DNA from: UBA9715 sp045614225
GTDB lineage: Bacteria; Actinomycetota; Coriobacteriia; Coriobacteriales; Eggerthellaceae
Length of the DNA stretch: 5,792 nucleotides
Assembly (NCBI GenBank): GCA_045614225.1
Contig: JAZLCO010000086.1
Span: 1-5,792 of the forward strand
Direction of reading: 5' to 3'
Below are positions 1-4,508 of the stretch, piece after piece. Under the pieces are notes generated by a model. It searched no databases. It had not been told where the DNA came from and saw only the letters and a program-made list of their open reading frames with translations. A program made the position numbers and the translations under genes. Position 1 is the first letter of the stretch. The number at the start of each line of letters is the position of its first letter.

Positions 1-308
1 GCTTGATTGTCGTGGCGGTTGGCGGTTCGGCTGGCTTCGGAGCATGTGCGCCGCCCATCCAGTCGCTTGCGCTTTCGTCGGTGCCGGTCGAGCGGCGCGG
101 CGCTGCCAGCAACACCTCGTTCACCGGGATGGATTGCGGCATGTTGCTTGGCCCCGTGATCGGCGGGAACGTCATCGTGGCGCTCGAGCCTATCACCGGT
201 TCGCTCGTGCAGTCGTATGCAACCATGTGGCTCGTGATGCTCGTTCCGCTCGCGATTGCGACCATCGTCATCGTCTACTGGAACGTGAAACGGTCGGCTA
301 AATCATAA
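1..308 (+). CDS. MFS transporter, C-terminal fragment (5' end outside window)
   Basis: This is the last 101 or so residues of an inner-membrane major facilitator superfamily transporter; the reading frame is open from the window edge (codons begin at position 3) to a TAA at 306-308. The visible part has a Gly/Ala-rich helix, then a loop with PVERRGAASN followed by FTGMDCGMLLGPVIGG, typical of the stretch around TM10-TM11 of drug-efflux-type MFS proteins, where a G-x-x-x-G-P-x-x-G pattern follows a polar loop. A final hydrophobic helix (about residues 73-92, WLVMLVPLAIATIVIVY) ends in a short basic tail (KRSAKS). The substrate cannot be told from this fragment; an efflux role is likely but not shown. 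The gene converges on the DMT transporter, leaving a 144-bp gap in which I see no convincing terminator. Confidence 0.85.
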   Translation, partial: LIVVAVGGSAGFGACAPPIQSLALSSVPVERRGAASNTSFTGMDCGMLLGPVIGGNVIVALEPITGSLVQSYATMWLVMLVPLAIATIVIVYWNVKRSAKS

Positions 309-452
309 CGGCAACGATTTATGCCAACTTTTCGAGGTTATGAGAGATATCACAGGTGGATGTCCATGCAAAATAGGCGCCTGCAAACGTCCGTGCAAGA
401 AGCAAGTGCGCATTTGTCCAGGTCGCGGTTTTTGAGAGCGCCTGAATAACCC

Positions 453-1427
453 TCACAAGTTGGAATTCTTGGCAGTATTCTCTCCAGAACCGCCACCTGC
501 GGCGACGAGGATGATGGTGCACACCATGAGCGCGAGGCCGATCCAGTCGGGAATGCTGAAGGCCGTTCCCATGAGCACGGCAGAACACACGGTGGCGCTG
601 ACAGGCTCGATAGCGCCGAGCTGGCTGCCCTGGACCGCACCCACCATCGAGATGCCGTTGAGGAACAGGTAGAACGCGCCGAACGTTCCGACGACTATGA
701 TGACCACGAGAGTTGCGACGCCCATCGCGTCGAGCGCTGGGACGAGCGCGCTTCCCATGGCGTTCCCACCGCTTGCAACGGCGTCGATGCCGGGGAAGAC
801 GAAGGCGAGCGCCCAGACGAGCGCGGCTGCGCAACCGCCGATGGCCATTCCGATGCCGACGACGGTGAAGCTTCCCCATCGGGGGTAGAGCGGTTTCGGC
901 AGCATCGAATAGCCCGTTGCCGCAACGGCGCTGACCAGACCCCAGAACAAGCCCATCGCCGGAAGGTGCAGGCCGGAGAGGTCGCCTTGGGTTGCAATCA
1001 GCACCGTGGCGCTAAAAGCCAGAACAAGGCCGATCAGTTCGAGTGGGCGTGGAAGCCGGCGGGCGAGAAGACAGGTCACCAGCATGATGAGGACGATGCT
1101 CGTGCTCTGAAGCACGGTGGCCGTTCCCGCGTTCGTGTAGCCGATGGCGATGACGTAGGTCACTTGGCTTCCGAAGAGTCCGCCGATGCCGAACAGCGCG
1201 AACCGTCGCAACGCCTTCGCATCGGTGCGGATCTCGCTGAACGCGCTGCGATTGCGGATGGCAATGATGGGCAGGAACAGCGCGGCCGATCCCAGCATGC
1301 GCATCATCGTGATGAACAGGCTCGAGATGGCGTAGTTCGACAAGAGGTACTGCGAGCAGGTGCCCGAGAATCCCCATAACGAAGCGCCGATGAGCGTCGA
1401 CGCTATGCCGATGGCCCTTCTGTTCAA
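453..1427 (-). CDS. EamA/DMT-superfamily transporter (TTG start favoured)
   Basis: This is a predicted ten-helix inner-membrane permease with two EamA halves. From the TTG start it has 324 residues, normal for the family (about 290-330). The first half opens with GASLWGFSGT and carries an AIGYTNAGTATVLQST segment. The second half has GAVQGSQLGAIEPVSATV, matching the conserved EP motif near the penultimate helices, followed by a final helix and a short polar tail (GGGSGENTAKNSNL). An ATG at 1479-1481 would add 18 residues (MHNSTWLFYALGTDGDRK), but they are encoded largely by a palindromic repeat, are unlike the family N-terminus and lack an obvious ribosome site. The TTG at 1425-1427 has GGAG 8 bases upstream and starts directly at NRRAIGIASTLIGAS, so I prefer it. 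The substrate is unknown; the family moves amino acids, nucleosides or other metabolites, often outward. The gene lies downstream of glyA on the same strand but is separated from it by a terminator, so it is probably its own unit. Confidence 0.88.
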   Translation of the reverse strand: MNRRAIGIASTLIGASLWGFSGTCSQYLLSNYAISSLFITMMRMLGSAALFLPIIAIRNRSAFSEIRTDAKALRRFALFGIGGLFGSQVTYVIAIGYTNAGTATVLQSTSIVLIMLVTCLLARRLPRPLELIGLVLAFSATVLIATQGDLSGLHLPAMGLFWGLVSAVAATGYSMLPKPLYPRWGSFTVVGIGMAIGGCAAALVWALAFVFPGIDAVASGGNAMGSALVPALDAMGVATLVVIIVVGTFGAFYLFLNGISMVGAVQGSQLGAIEPVSATVCSAVLMGTAFSIPDWIGLALMVCTIILVAAGGGSGENTAKNSNL

Positions 1428-1435
1428 CTTACGAT

Positions 1436-1439
1436 CTCC
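1436..1439 (-). promoter_or_regulatory. Ribosome binding site GGAG supporting the TTG start of the DMT transporter
   Basis: On the minus strand GGAG lies at 1439-1436, followed by 8 bases and then TTG at 1427-1425. This is good Shine-Dalgarno geometry. The in-frame ATG at 1481 has no comparable purine-rich element at the right distance, so this site decides the start. Confidence 0.65.
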
Positions 1440-1451
1440 ATCAGTGCCGAG

Positions 1452-1524
1452 TGCATAAAACAACCAGGTTGAATTATGCATCGATAAAGCTTGAATGCAT
1501 AATTCAACCTGGTTGTTTTATGCA
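1452..1524. repeat. Perfect 30-bp inverted repeat made of two palindromic operator-like sites
   Basis: The arm at 1452-1481 is the exact reverse complement of the arm at 1495-1524; the spacer is 13 bp (1482-1494). Each arm contains a 29-bp imperfect palindrome: TGCATAA and CAACC on one side of a central base mirror GGTTG and TTATGCA on the other, with 12 of 14 pairs matching and only the two A/T positions between the half-site blocks unpaired. Palindrome centres fall at 1466 and 1510, 44 bp apart, close to four helical turns. The nearest edge is 24 bp from the proposed TTG start of the DMT transporter. The minus strand also shows CATAAT at 1478-1473, a 5/6 match to a -10 box, inside the proximal site. 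I read this as two cooperative repressor sites over the transporter promoter. The cognate regulator is not in the window and I do not recognise the motif. Confidence 0.8.
1473..1478 (-). promoter_or_regulatory. Candidate -10 box of the DMT transporter, inside the proximal palindrome
   Basis: The minus-strand hexamer CATAAT matches TATAAT at five of six positions. It lies about 51 bases upstream of the TTG start, similar to the 45-47 base distances seen between TATAAT and the start codon for folE and the EEP gene in this window. No good -35 is visible (TATGCA or TTATGC at 17-18 bp spacing). Because of the inverted repeat the same hexamer also occurs on the plus strand at 1498-1503, so the assignment is tentative. 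Confidence 0.35.
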
Positions 1525-1532
1525 TCAAACGC

Positions 1533-1572
1533 AAAAGAAAAAGGCCGCGCCGGAATATCCCGACGCGGCCTT
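1533..1572 (-). terminator. Intrinsic terminator of glyA
   Basis: A perfect 9-bp GC-rich stem is formed by 1541-1549 (AAGGCCGCG) and 1564-1572 (CGCGGCCTT). It starts 10 bp past the glyA stop codon. On the minus strand the stem runs straight into a T-rich tract (TTTTTCTTTT, complement of 1533-1542). Stem plus U-tract is the standard Rho-independent layout, and it separates glyA from the DMT transporter. Confidence 0.9.
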
Positions 1573-1582
1573 GCCGTCGCTC

Positions 1583-2824
1583 TTACAGATGCGGGTAGAG
1601 CGGATACTGCGCGCACAGATCCTTGACCTCGTCCTTGATGCGGCCGGTGACCTCGTCGCCCTTTTCCATGATCTCGAGGATCCACTTGCCGATCTGCTCG
1701 GTCTCGGCTTCCTTCATGCCACGCGACGTGATGGCCGGCGTGCCAAAGCGCACACCGCTGGTTTCGCCGCGGGGCAGCGGATCGAACGGGATGGCGTTCT
1801 TGTTCGCCGTGATGTTAGCGCTGTCGAGCAGCAGCTGCACCTCGAGACCCGTGCGGTTCTTCGAGGCGACGTCAGCGAGCATGAGGTGGTTGTCGGTGCC
1901 GCCGGTGGTCAGGCGCACGCCGCCGTCTTGGAGCGTCTTGGCCAGGACTGCCGCATTCTTGACGATCTGCGCCTGGTAGTCCTTGAAGCCCGGCAGCATG
2001 GCCTCGCGCAGGCAGATGGCCTTGGCGGCGATGACGTGCATGAGCGGGCCGCCCTGCGTGCCAGGGAAGACAGCGTGGTCGATGCGCTTGCCGAGCTCTT
2101 CCTTGCACAGGATGATGGCGCCGCGCGGGCCGCGCAGCGTCTTGTGGGTGGTGGACGTCACGACGTCTGCGTACGGCACGGGCGAGGGGTGCACGCCTGC
2201 GGCAACCAGGCCGCCGATGTGTGCGATGTCGACCATGAAGTACGCGCCGACCTCGTCGGCGATGTCGCGGAACTTCTGCCAATCGATGAAGCGAGGATAG
2301 GCACTTGCGCCTGCGACGATGATCTGCGGCGTGCATTCCTTGGCCTTCTTGAGCACCTCGTCGTAGTCGATCATCTCGGTCTCGGGGCTCACGCCGTAGG
2401 TGACCGCATTCCAGTAGCGGCCGGTGATTGAGGCGCGCGCACCGTGCGTGAGATGGCCGCCCGCATCGAGGCTCATGCCCAGGATGGTGTCGCCGGGCTG
2501 CAGCAGCGCCGCGTACACGGCGACGTTCGCCTGGGAACCCGCATGCGGCTGAACGTTGGCGTATTCGGCCTTGTACAGCGTCTTGGCGCGGCGGATGGCG
2601 ATCTTCTCGATATGGTCGACGTTCTCACAGCCGCCATAGAAGCGAGCGCCCGGATAGCCTTCGGCGTACTTGTTCGTCAGGTGGCTGCCCATGGCCTCCA
2701 TGACCGCTTCGCTCGTGAAGTTCTCGGATGCAATCAGCTCGATGTGGTCGCGTTGACGCTCGAGCTCGTCTTCCATGATGTAGTAAATATCAGGGTCAGA
2801 TTCGCGAATGAAATCGTAGTTCAT
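1583..2824 (-). CDS. glyA: Serine hydroxymethyltransferase (glycine hydroxymethyltransferase)
   Basis: This cytosolic PLP enzyme interconverts serine + THF with glycine + 5,10-methylene-THF, the main source of one-carbon units. At 413 residues it is close to E. coli GlyA (417). Visible family landmarks are the N-terminal ELIASENFTSEAV (29-41), NKYAEGYPGARFYGGCE (51-67) with the tyrosines near the active site, HAGSQAN (94-100), the cofactor aspartate in MVDIAHIGGLVAAG (D199), the Schiff-base lysine K228 in STTHKTLRGPRG, and the carboxylate-binding arginine R359 in SGVRFGTPAITSRG. No key residue is missing. The ATG at 2824 is preceded on the minus strand by GAGGAG with a 6-bp spacer. The gene is transcribed alone: a strong terminator follows it, and folE is divergent across a 330-bp control region that contains a dyad and a foldable leader. 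Function is assigned with high confidence. Confidence 0.98.
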   Translation of the reverse strand: MNYDFIRESDPDIYYIMEDELERQRDHIELIASENFTSEAVMEAMGSHLTNKYAEGYPGARFYGGCENVDHIEKIAIRRAKTLYKAEYANVQPHAGSQANVAVYAALLQPGDTILGMSLDAGGHLTHGARASITGRYWNAVTYGVSPETEMIDYDEVLKKAKECTPQIIVAGASAYPRFIDWQKFRDIADEVGAYFMVDIAHIGGLVAAGVHPSPVPYADVVTSTTHKTLRGPRGAIILCKEELGKRIDHAVFPGTQGGPLMHVIAAKAICLREAMLPGFKDYQAQIVKNAAVLAKTLQDGGVRLTTGGTDNHLMLADVASKNRTGLEVQLLLDSANITANKNAIPFDPLPRGETSGVRFGTPAITSRGMKEAETEQIGKWILEIMEKGDEVTGRIKDEVKDLCAQYPLYPHL

Positions 2825-2848
2825 TAAGCACTCCTCGAAGTTACCTTG

Positions 2849-2902
2849 TGGTCTGTCGGGTGCCGGTGCTGTCGCACTCCGCGCGAGCGGGGCGGCAGAC
2901 CA
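2849..2902 (-). promoter_or_regulatory. Foldable GC-rich leader of glyA mRNA (possible three-way junction)
   Basis: On the minus strand TGGTCTG (2902-2896) can pair with CAGACCA (2855-2849), closing a structure with two inner hairpins: CCGC-TCGC-GCGG (2890-2879) and GTGC-GACA-GCAC (2877-2866). The closing stem ends 12 bases before the glyA GAGGAG site, so the fold is well placed to affect translation. I do not recognise a known riboswitch class (glycine, THF or SAH consensus not evident). GC-rich sequence pairs easily by chance, so this is suggestive only. Confidence 0.35.
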
Positions 2903-2926
2903 ACAGATGATACTTTACCATCTGTT
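2902..2926 (-). promoter_or_regulatory. 8-bp dyad over a possible glyA -10 (putative operator)
   Basis: AACAGATG (2902-2909) and CATCTGTT (2919-2926) form a perfect 8-bp inverted repeat with a 9-bp centre. The symmetry continues imperfectly into the centre (TA/TA). On the minus strand the dyad includes TATCAT (2912-2907), a 5/6 match to TATAAT, and an overlapping TAAAGT. No convincing -35 is seen. A repressor or activator site for glyA is a reasonable reading. It also overlaps by one base the stem of the proposed leader, so transcription would start near 2900 if this -10 is used. Confidence 0.45.
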
Positions 2927-3018
2927 TCAGCATTGGCGTGTAACTTGTCGGTTAATGCATATCAGGATGACAAGCTGGCTCTATGGTAAACGGGCAAGAT
3001 GTGCATGAAATTAAACTC

Positions 3019-3042
3019 GACCAAAATAGTCTCGTTTTGGTC
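3019..3042. repeat. Perfect 8-bp inverted repeat upstream of folE
   Basis: GACCAAAA (3019-3026) and TTTTGGTC (3035-3042) are exact reverse complements around 8 bases. No T-tract follows on either strand, so it is not a usual terminator. It lies about 68 bp upstream of the folE -10 box and about 95 bp beyond the glyA-side dyad. It could be a regulator site acting on either divergent gene. Confidence 0.45.
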
Positions 3043-3109
3043 ACTTTGACGAAGTTCTCAAACGAACTCCGTCTCTGAGAGCCGTAACGCCGACCTGAAG
3101 CTTTCACGT

Positions 3110-3115
3110 TATAAT
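3110..3115 (+). promoter_or_regulatory. folE promoter -10 box (TATAAT)
   Basis: A perfect TATAAT lies 39 bp before the folE ATG. The -35 region at 16-18 bp spacing (around 3086-3093, AACGCCGA) matches poorly to TTGACA, so the promoter may be weak or activator-dependent. Transcription would begin near 3122, giving a leader of about 33 bases with the ribosome site GGAGG at 3145-3149. Confidence 0.65.
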
Positions 3116-3154
3116 GAGGTGCGGTTGAACTCGTAATAACGCACGGAGGGTGTT

Positions 3155-3739
3155 ATGGCTGAATTCAAGTATGGCGAAATCGACAGCGCTCGCGCGGAAG
3201 CTGCTATCCGCGAGTTCCTCTTCGCAATTGGCGAGGATCCCGATCGCGAGGGATTGCTCGAGACTCCCGCCCGCGTGGCGCGGGCTTGCAGTGAAATGTT
3301 CGCGGGGCTCTACGAAGATCCGTCCGCACATCTGCTCAAGCAGTTCCACGAGGCCGACCACGAGGAAATGGTCATCGTGCGCGACATCCCGTTCACGTCG
3401 ATGTGCGAGCACCATCTCCTGCCGTTCACGGGTCATGCCCATGTGGCATACATTCCTTCTAAGGGCCGTATCACCGGGTTGTCCAAGCTTGCGCGTTGCG
3501 TCGAGGGCTACGCGCGCAGGCCTCAAGTGCAGGAGCGCATGACTTCCCAGATCGCCGACGCCATCATGAAATCGCTCGAGCCGCTTGGCACGATCGTGGT
3601 CGTAGAAGCAGAGCACATGTGCATGACGGCGCGCGGCATCAAGAAGCCCGGTTCGTCCACGATCACGTCGGCCGTCCGTGGCAGCTTCCTCAACGATGAG
3701 AAGACCCGCGCCGAGGTCATGTCGCTGTTCACGTCGTAA
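3155..3739 (+). CDS. folE: GTP cyclohydrolase I (FolE1 type)
   Basis: This cytosolic zinc enzyme converts GTP to 7,8-dihydroneopterin triphosphate and formate, the first committed pterin step, normally for folate. The protein is 194 residues, within the usual bacterial range (about 185-225). The catalytic core is intact: SMCEHHLLPFTGHAHVAYIP (82-101) supplies zinc ligands C84 and H87 plus H86, and EAEHMCMTARGIKKPGS (151-167) supplies H154 and the third zinc ligand C156 with the RGIKKPGS substrate loop. The N-terminal EDPDREGLLETPARVA (27-42) is a family signature. The ATG at 3155 follows GGAGG at 3145-3149 with a 5-bp spacer. The 5-formyl-THF cyclo-ligase starts 10 bp downstream, so the two are probably co-transcribed from the TATAAT at 3110. 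folE is divergent from glyA. Confidence 0.97.
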   Translation: MAEFKYGEIDSARAEAAIREFLFAIGEDPDREGLLETPARVARACSEMFAGLYEDPSAHLLKQFHEADHEEMVIVRDIPFTSMCEHHLLPFTGHAHVAYIPSKGRITGLSKLARCVEGYARRPQVQERMTSQIADAIMKSLEPLGTIVVVEAEHMCMTARGIKKPGSSTITSAVRGSFLNDEKTRAEVMSLFTS

Positions 3740-3749
3740 GGGGTTCCAC

Positions 3750-4349
3750 ATGTCGATGTATGAGCTGAGCGTCACCGGCGACAAGTCGGTGTTGAAGAAG
3801 CGCACCCGCGTGCGCATGAACGGCATCCGCAAGATGATTGGCCCCGAGGGCCGCGCCCGCGCCGATGCCGCAATCGCCGCCCAGGTGGTCGAGCACCCCG
3901 CCTATCTCGATGCGGACGAGGTCTTCACCTACCTCTCGGTGGGGGAAGAGGTCGACACGCGCGAGATCATCCGCGATGCTTGGTCGCGTGGCAAGACGGT
4001 TGCCGTGCCACGCTGCGTCGAGGGAACGAACCTCATGGAGTGGTACCGCATCGACGATTTCGAGGGTCTCGAGCAAGGTGCGTATGGCATCGAGGAGCCC
4101 GTCGCCGACCCCGCGCGTCTCATGGAGGTGCCCGGTCCCGGCACCGACGTCAAGGCCGTCGCGATTGTTCCCGGCTACTCGTTTGACGACAAGGGCTACC
4201 GTCTCGGGTATGGCGGAGGCTACTACGACGTGTTCCTGCCGACGTTTGGCGGTGCTTCCGTGGGCTTGTGCCGTCGCCAGCAATGGAGCGAGGAGCCGCT
4301 GAACTTCGACGATCATGACGTTCCCGTCGATTACGTCGTCATCGGCTAA
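3750..4349 (+). CDS. 5-formyltetrahydrofolate cyclo-ligase (MTHFS / YgfA family)
   Basis: This cytosolic enzyme uses ATP to convert 5-formyl-THF to 5,10-methenyl-THF. It clears an inhibitory folate that SHMT makes as a by-product. The protein has 199 residues, normal for the family (about 180-200). The diagnostic C-terminal signature is present at about 139-160: IVPGYSFD then GYRLGYGGGYYD, the ATP/folate site. An N-terminal basic segment (SVLKKRTRVRMNGI, 13-26) corresponds to the family's K-x3-R-x-x-(L/M) start. The mid-protein YLSVGEEVDT (61-70) also fits. I start at ATG 3750, which has AAGGGG at 3738-3743 and a 6-bp spacer; a second ATG at 3756 is two codons later. A longer in-frame reading from 3678 would overlap folE by 62 bp with an arginine-rich tail that is only folE read in another frame. 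The AAGGGG ribosome site overlaps the folE stop codon, suggesting coupled expression. Confidence 0.93.
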   Translation: MSMYELSVTGDKSVLKKRTRVRMNGIRKMIGPEGRARADAAIAAQVVEHPAYLDADEVFTYLSVGEEVDTREIIRDAWSRGKTVAVPRCVEGTNLMEWYRIDDFEGLEQGAYGIEEPVADPARLMEVPGPGTDVKAVAIVPGYSFDDKGYRLGYGGGYYDVFLPTFGGASVGLCRRQQWSEEPLNFDDHDVPVDYVVIG

Positions 4350-4358
4350 GGCAAGCGT

Positions 4359-4420
4359 CATCATAGGCTGGTGCCCACCACCACCGTCGGCAAACCAATC
4401 ATCCATCATAGGCTGATGCC
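4359..4420 (+). repeat. Two copies of a 17-bp direct repeat after the cyclo-ligase gene
   Basis: CATCATAGGCTGGTGCC (4359-4375) and CATCATAGGCTGATGCC (4404-4420) match at 16 of 17 positions, 45 bp start to start. Each copy contains a short hairpin: CATCA pairs with TGATG in the second copy, and in the first copy the single change gives TGGTG, which still pairs as RNA through G-U. Both copies are preceded by GGCAA at different distances (4350-4354 and 4389-4393). The role is unknown; a dispersed intergenic element or transcript-end structure is possible. Confidence 0.6.
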
Positions 4421-4427
4421 AAATTGG
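4395..4427 (+). terminator. Hairpin, possible weak terminator of the folE operon
   Basis: CCAAT (4395-4399) can pair with ATTGG (4423-4427), enclosing the CATCA/TGATG stem of the second repeat copy (4404-4418) across a symmetric internal loop. Only four Ts (4439-4442) occur downstream and not immediately after the stem, so intrinsic termination here is doubtful. No better terminator is visible between the cyclo-ligase gene and the next promoter. Confidence 0.25.
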
Positions 4428-4438
4428 CGCTAAGCTGC

Positions 4439-4467
4439 TTTTCCGTCCAATCAGGTCGGTTTATAAT
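4439..4467 (+). promoter_or_regulatory. Promoter of the EEP-family gene
   Basis: A perfect TATAAT lies at 4462-4467. With a 17-bp spacer the -35 position reads TTTTCC (4439-4444), a 3/6 match. The expected start near 4474 leaves a leader of about 35 bases containing GGAG at 4500-4503. The spacing from -10 to start codon resembles folE, supporting an independent transcription unit. Confidence 0.6.
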
Positions 4468-4508
4468 CTCTCGTAAGGTATCCGACATCTTGCGAGGTTG
4501 GAGTGATT

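Larger units (their letters stand above)
2825..3154. other. Divergent glyA/folE control region (330 bp, no gene)
   Basis: I see no coding potential here. From the glyA side it holds the glyA ribosome site (GAGGAG, minus strand 2836-2831), a GC-rich leader able to fold into a three-way junction (2849-2902), an 8-bp dyad overlapping a possible glyA -10 (2902-2926), a 6-bp inverted repeat CTTGTC/GACAAG (2944-2949 and 2969-2974), a perfect 8-bp inverted repeat (3019-3042), then the folE -10 box and ribosome site. The middle part is more AT-rich than the flanking genes, as expected of a promoter region. Confidence 0.75.

Noticed and set aside
413..444. Hairpin CAGG...CCTG as a terminator between the convergent MFS and DMT genes
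   Set aside because: The stem is short with a bulge and no T-tract follows on either strand.
319..879. Arginine/histidine-rich minus-strand frame within and beyond the DMT gene
   Set aside because: It is the DMT gene read in another frame; low-complexity basic composition and no start signal.
1452..1524. Invertible promoter switch or transposon ends
   Set aside because: A 13-bp spacer is too short for site-specific inversion to change anything, no recombinase gene is present, and no target duplication or transposase remnant is seen.
1451..2431. Long plus-strand open frame (326 codons) opposite glyA
   Set aside because: It mirrors the glyA codon pattern in a GC-rich gene, has a His/Asp/Arg/Ala-rich composition with no family motif, and runs through the terminator and operator.
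2849..2902. Known glycine, THF or SAH riboswitch upstream of glyA
   Set aside because: I could not find the conserved core sequences of these classes; only a generic fold remains.
3053..3068. AGTTC/GAACT inverted repeat as a LexA (SOS) box
   Set aside because: LexA boxes of Gram-positive type read GAAC-N4-GTTC; here the half-sites are in the opposite order with a 6-bp centre.
3678..3749. Upstream extension of the cyclo-ligase into folE
   Set aside because: The extra 24 residues are a frame-shifted reading of the folE 3' end; AAGGGG with 6-bp spacing supports ATG 3750.
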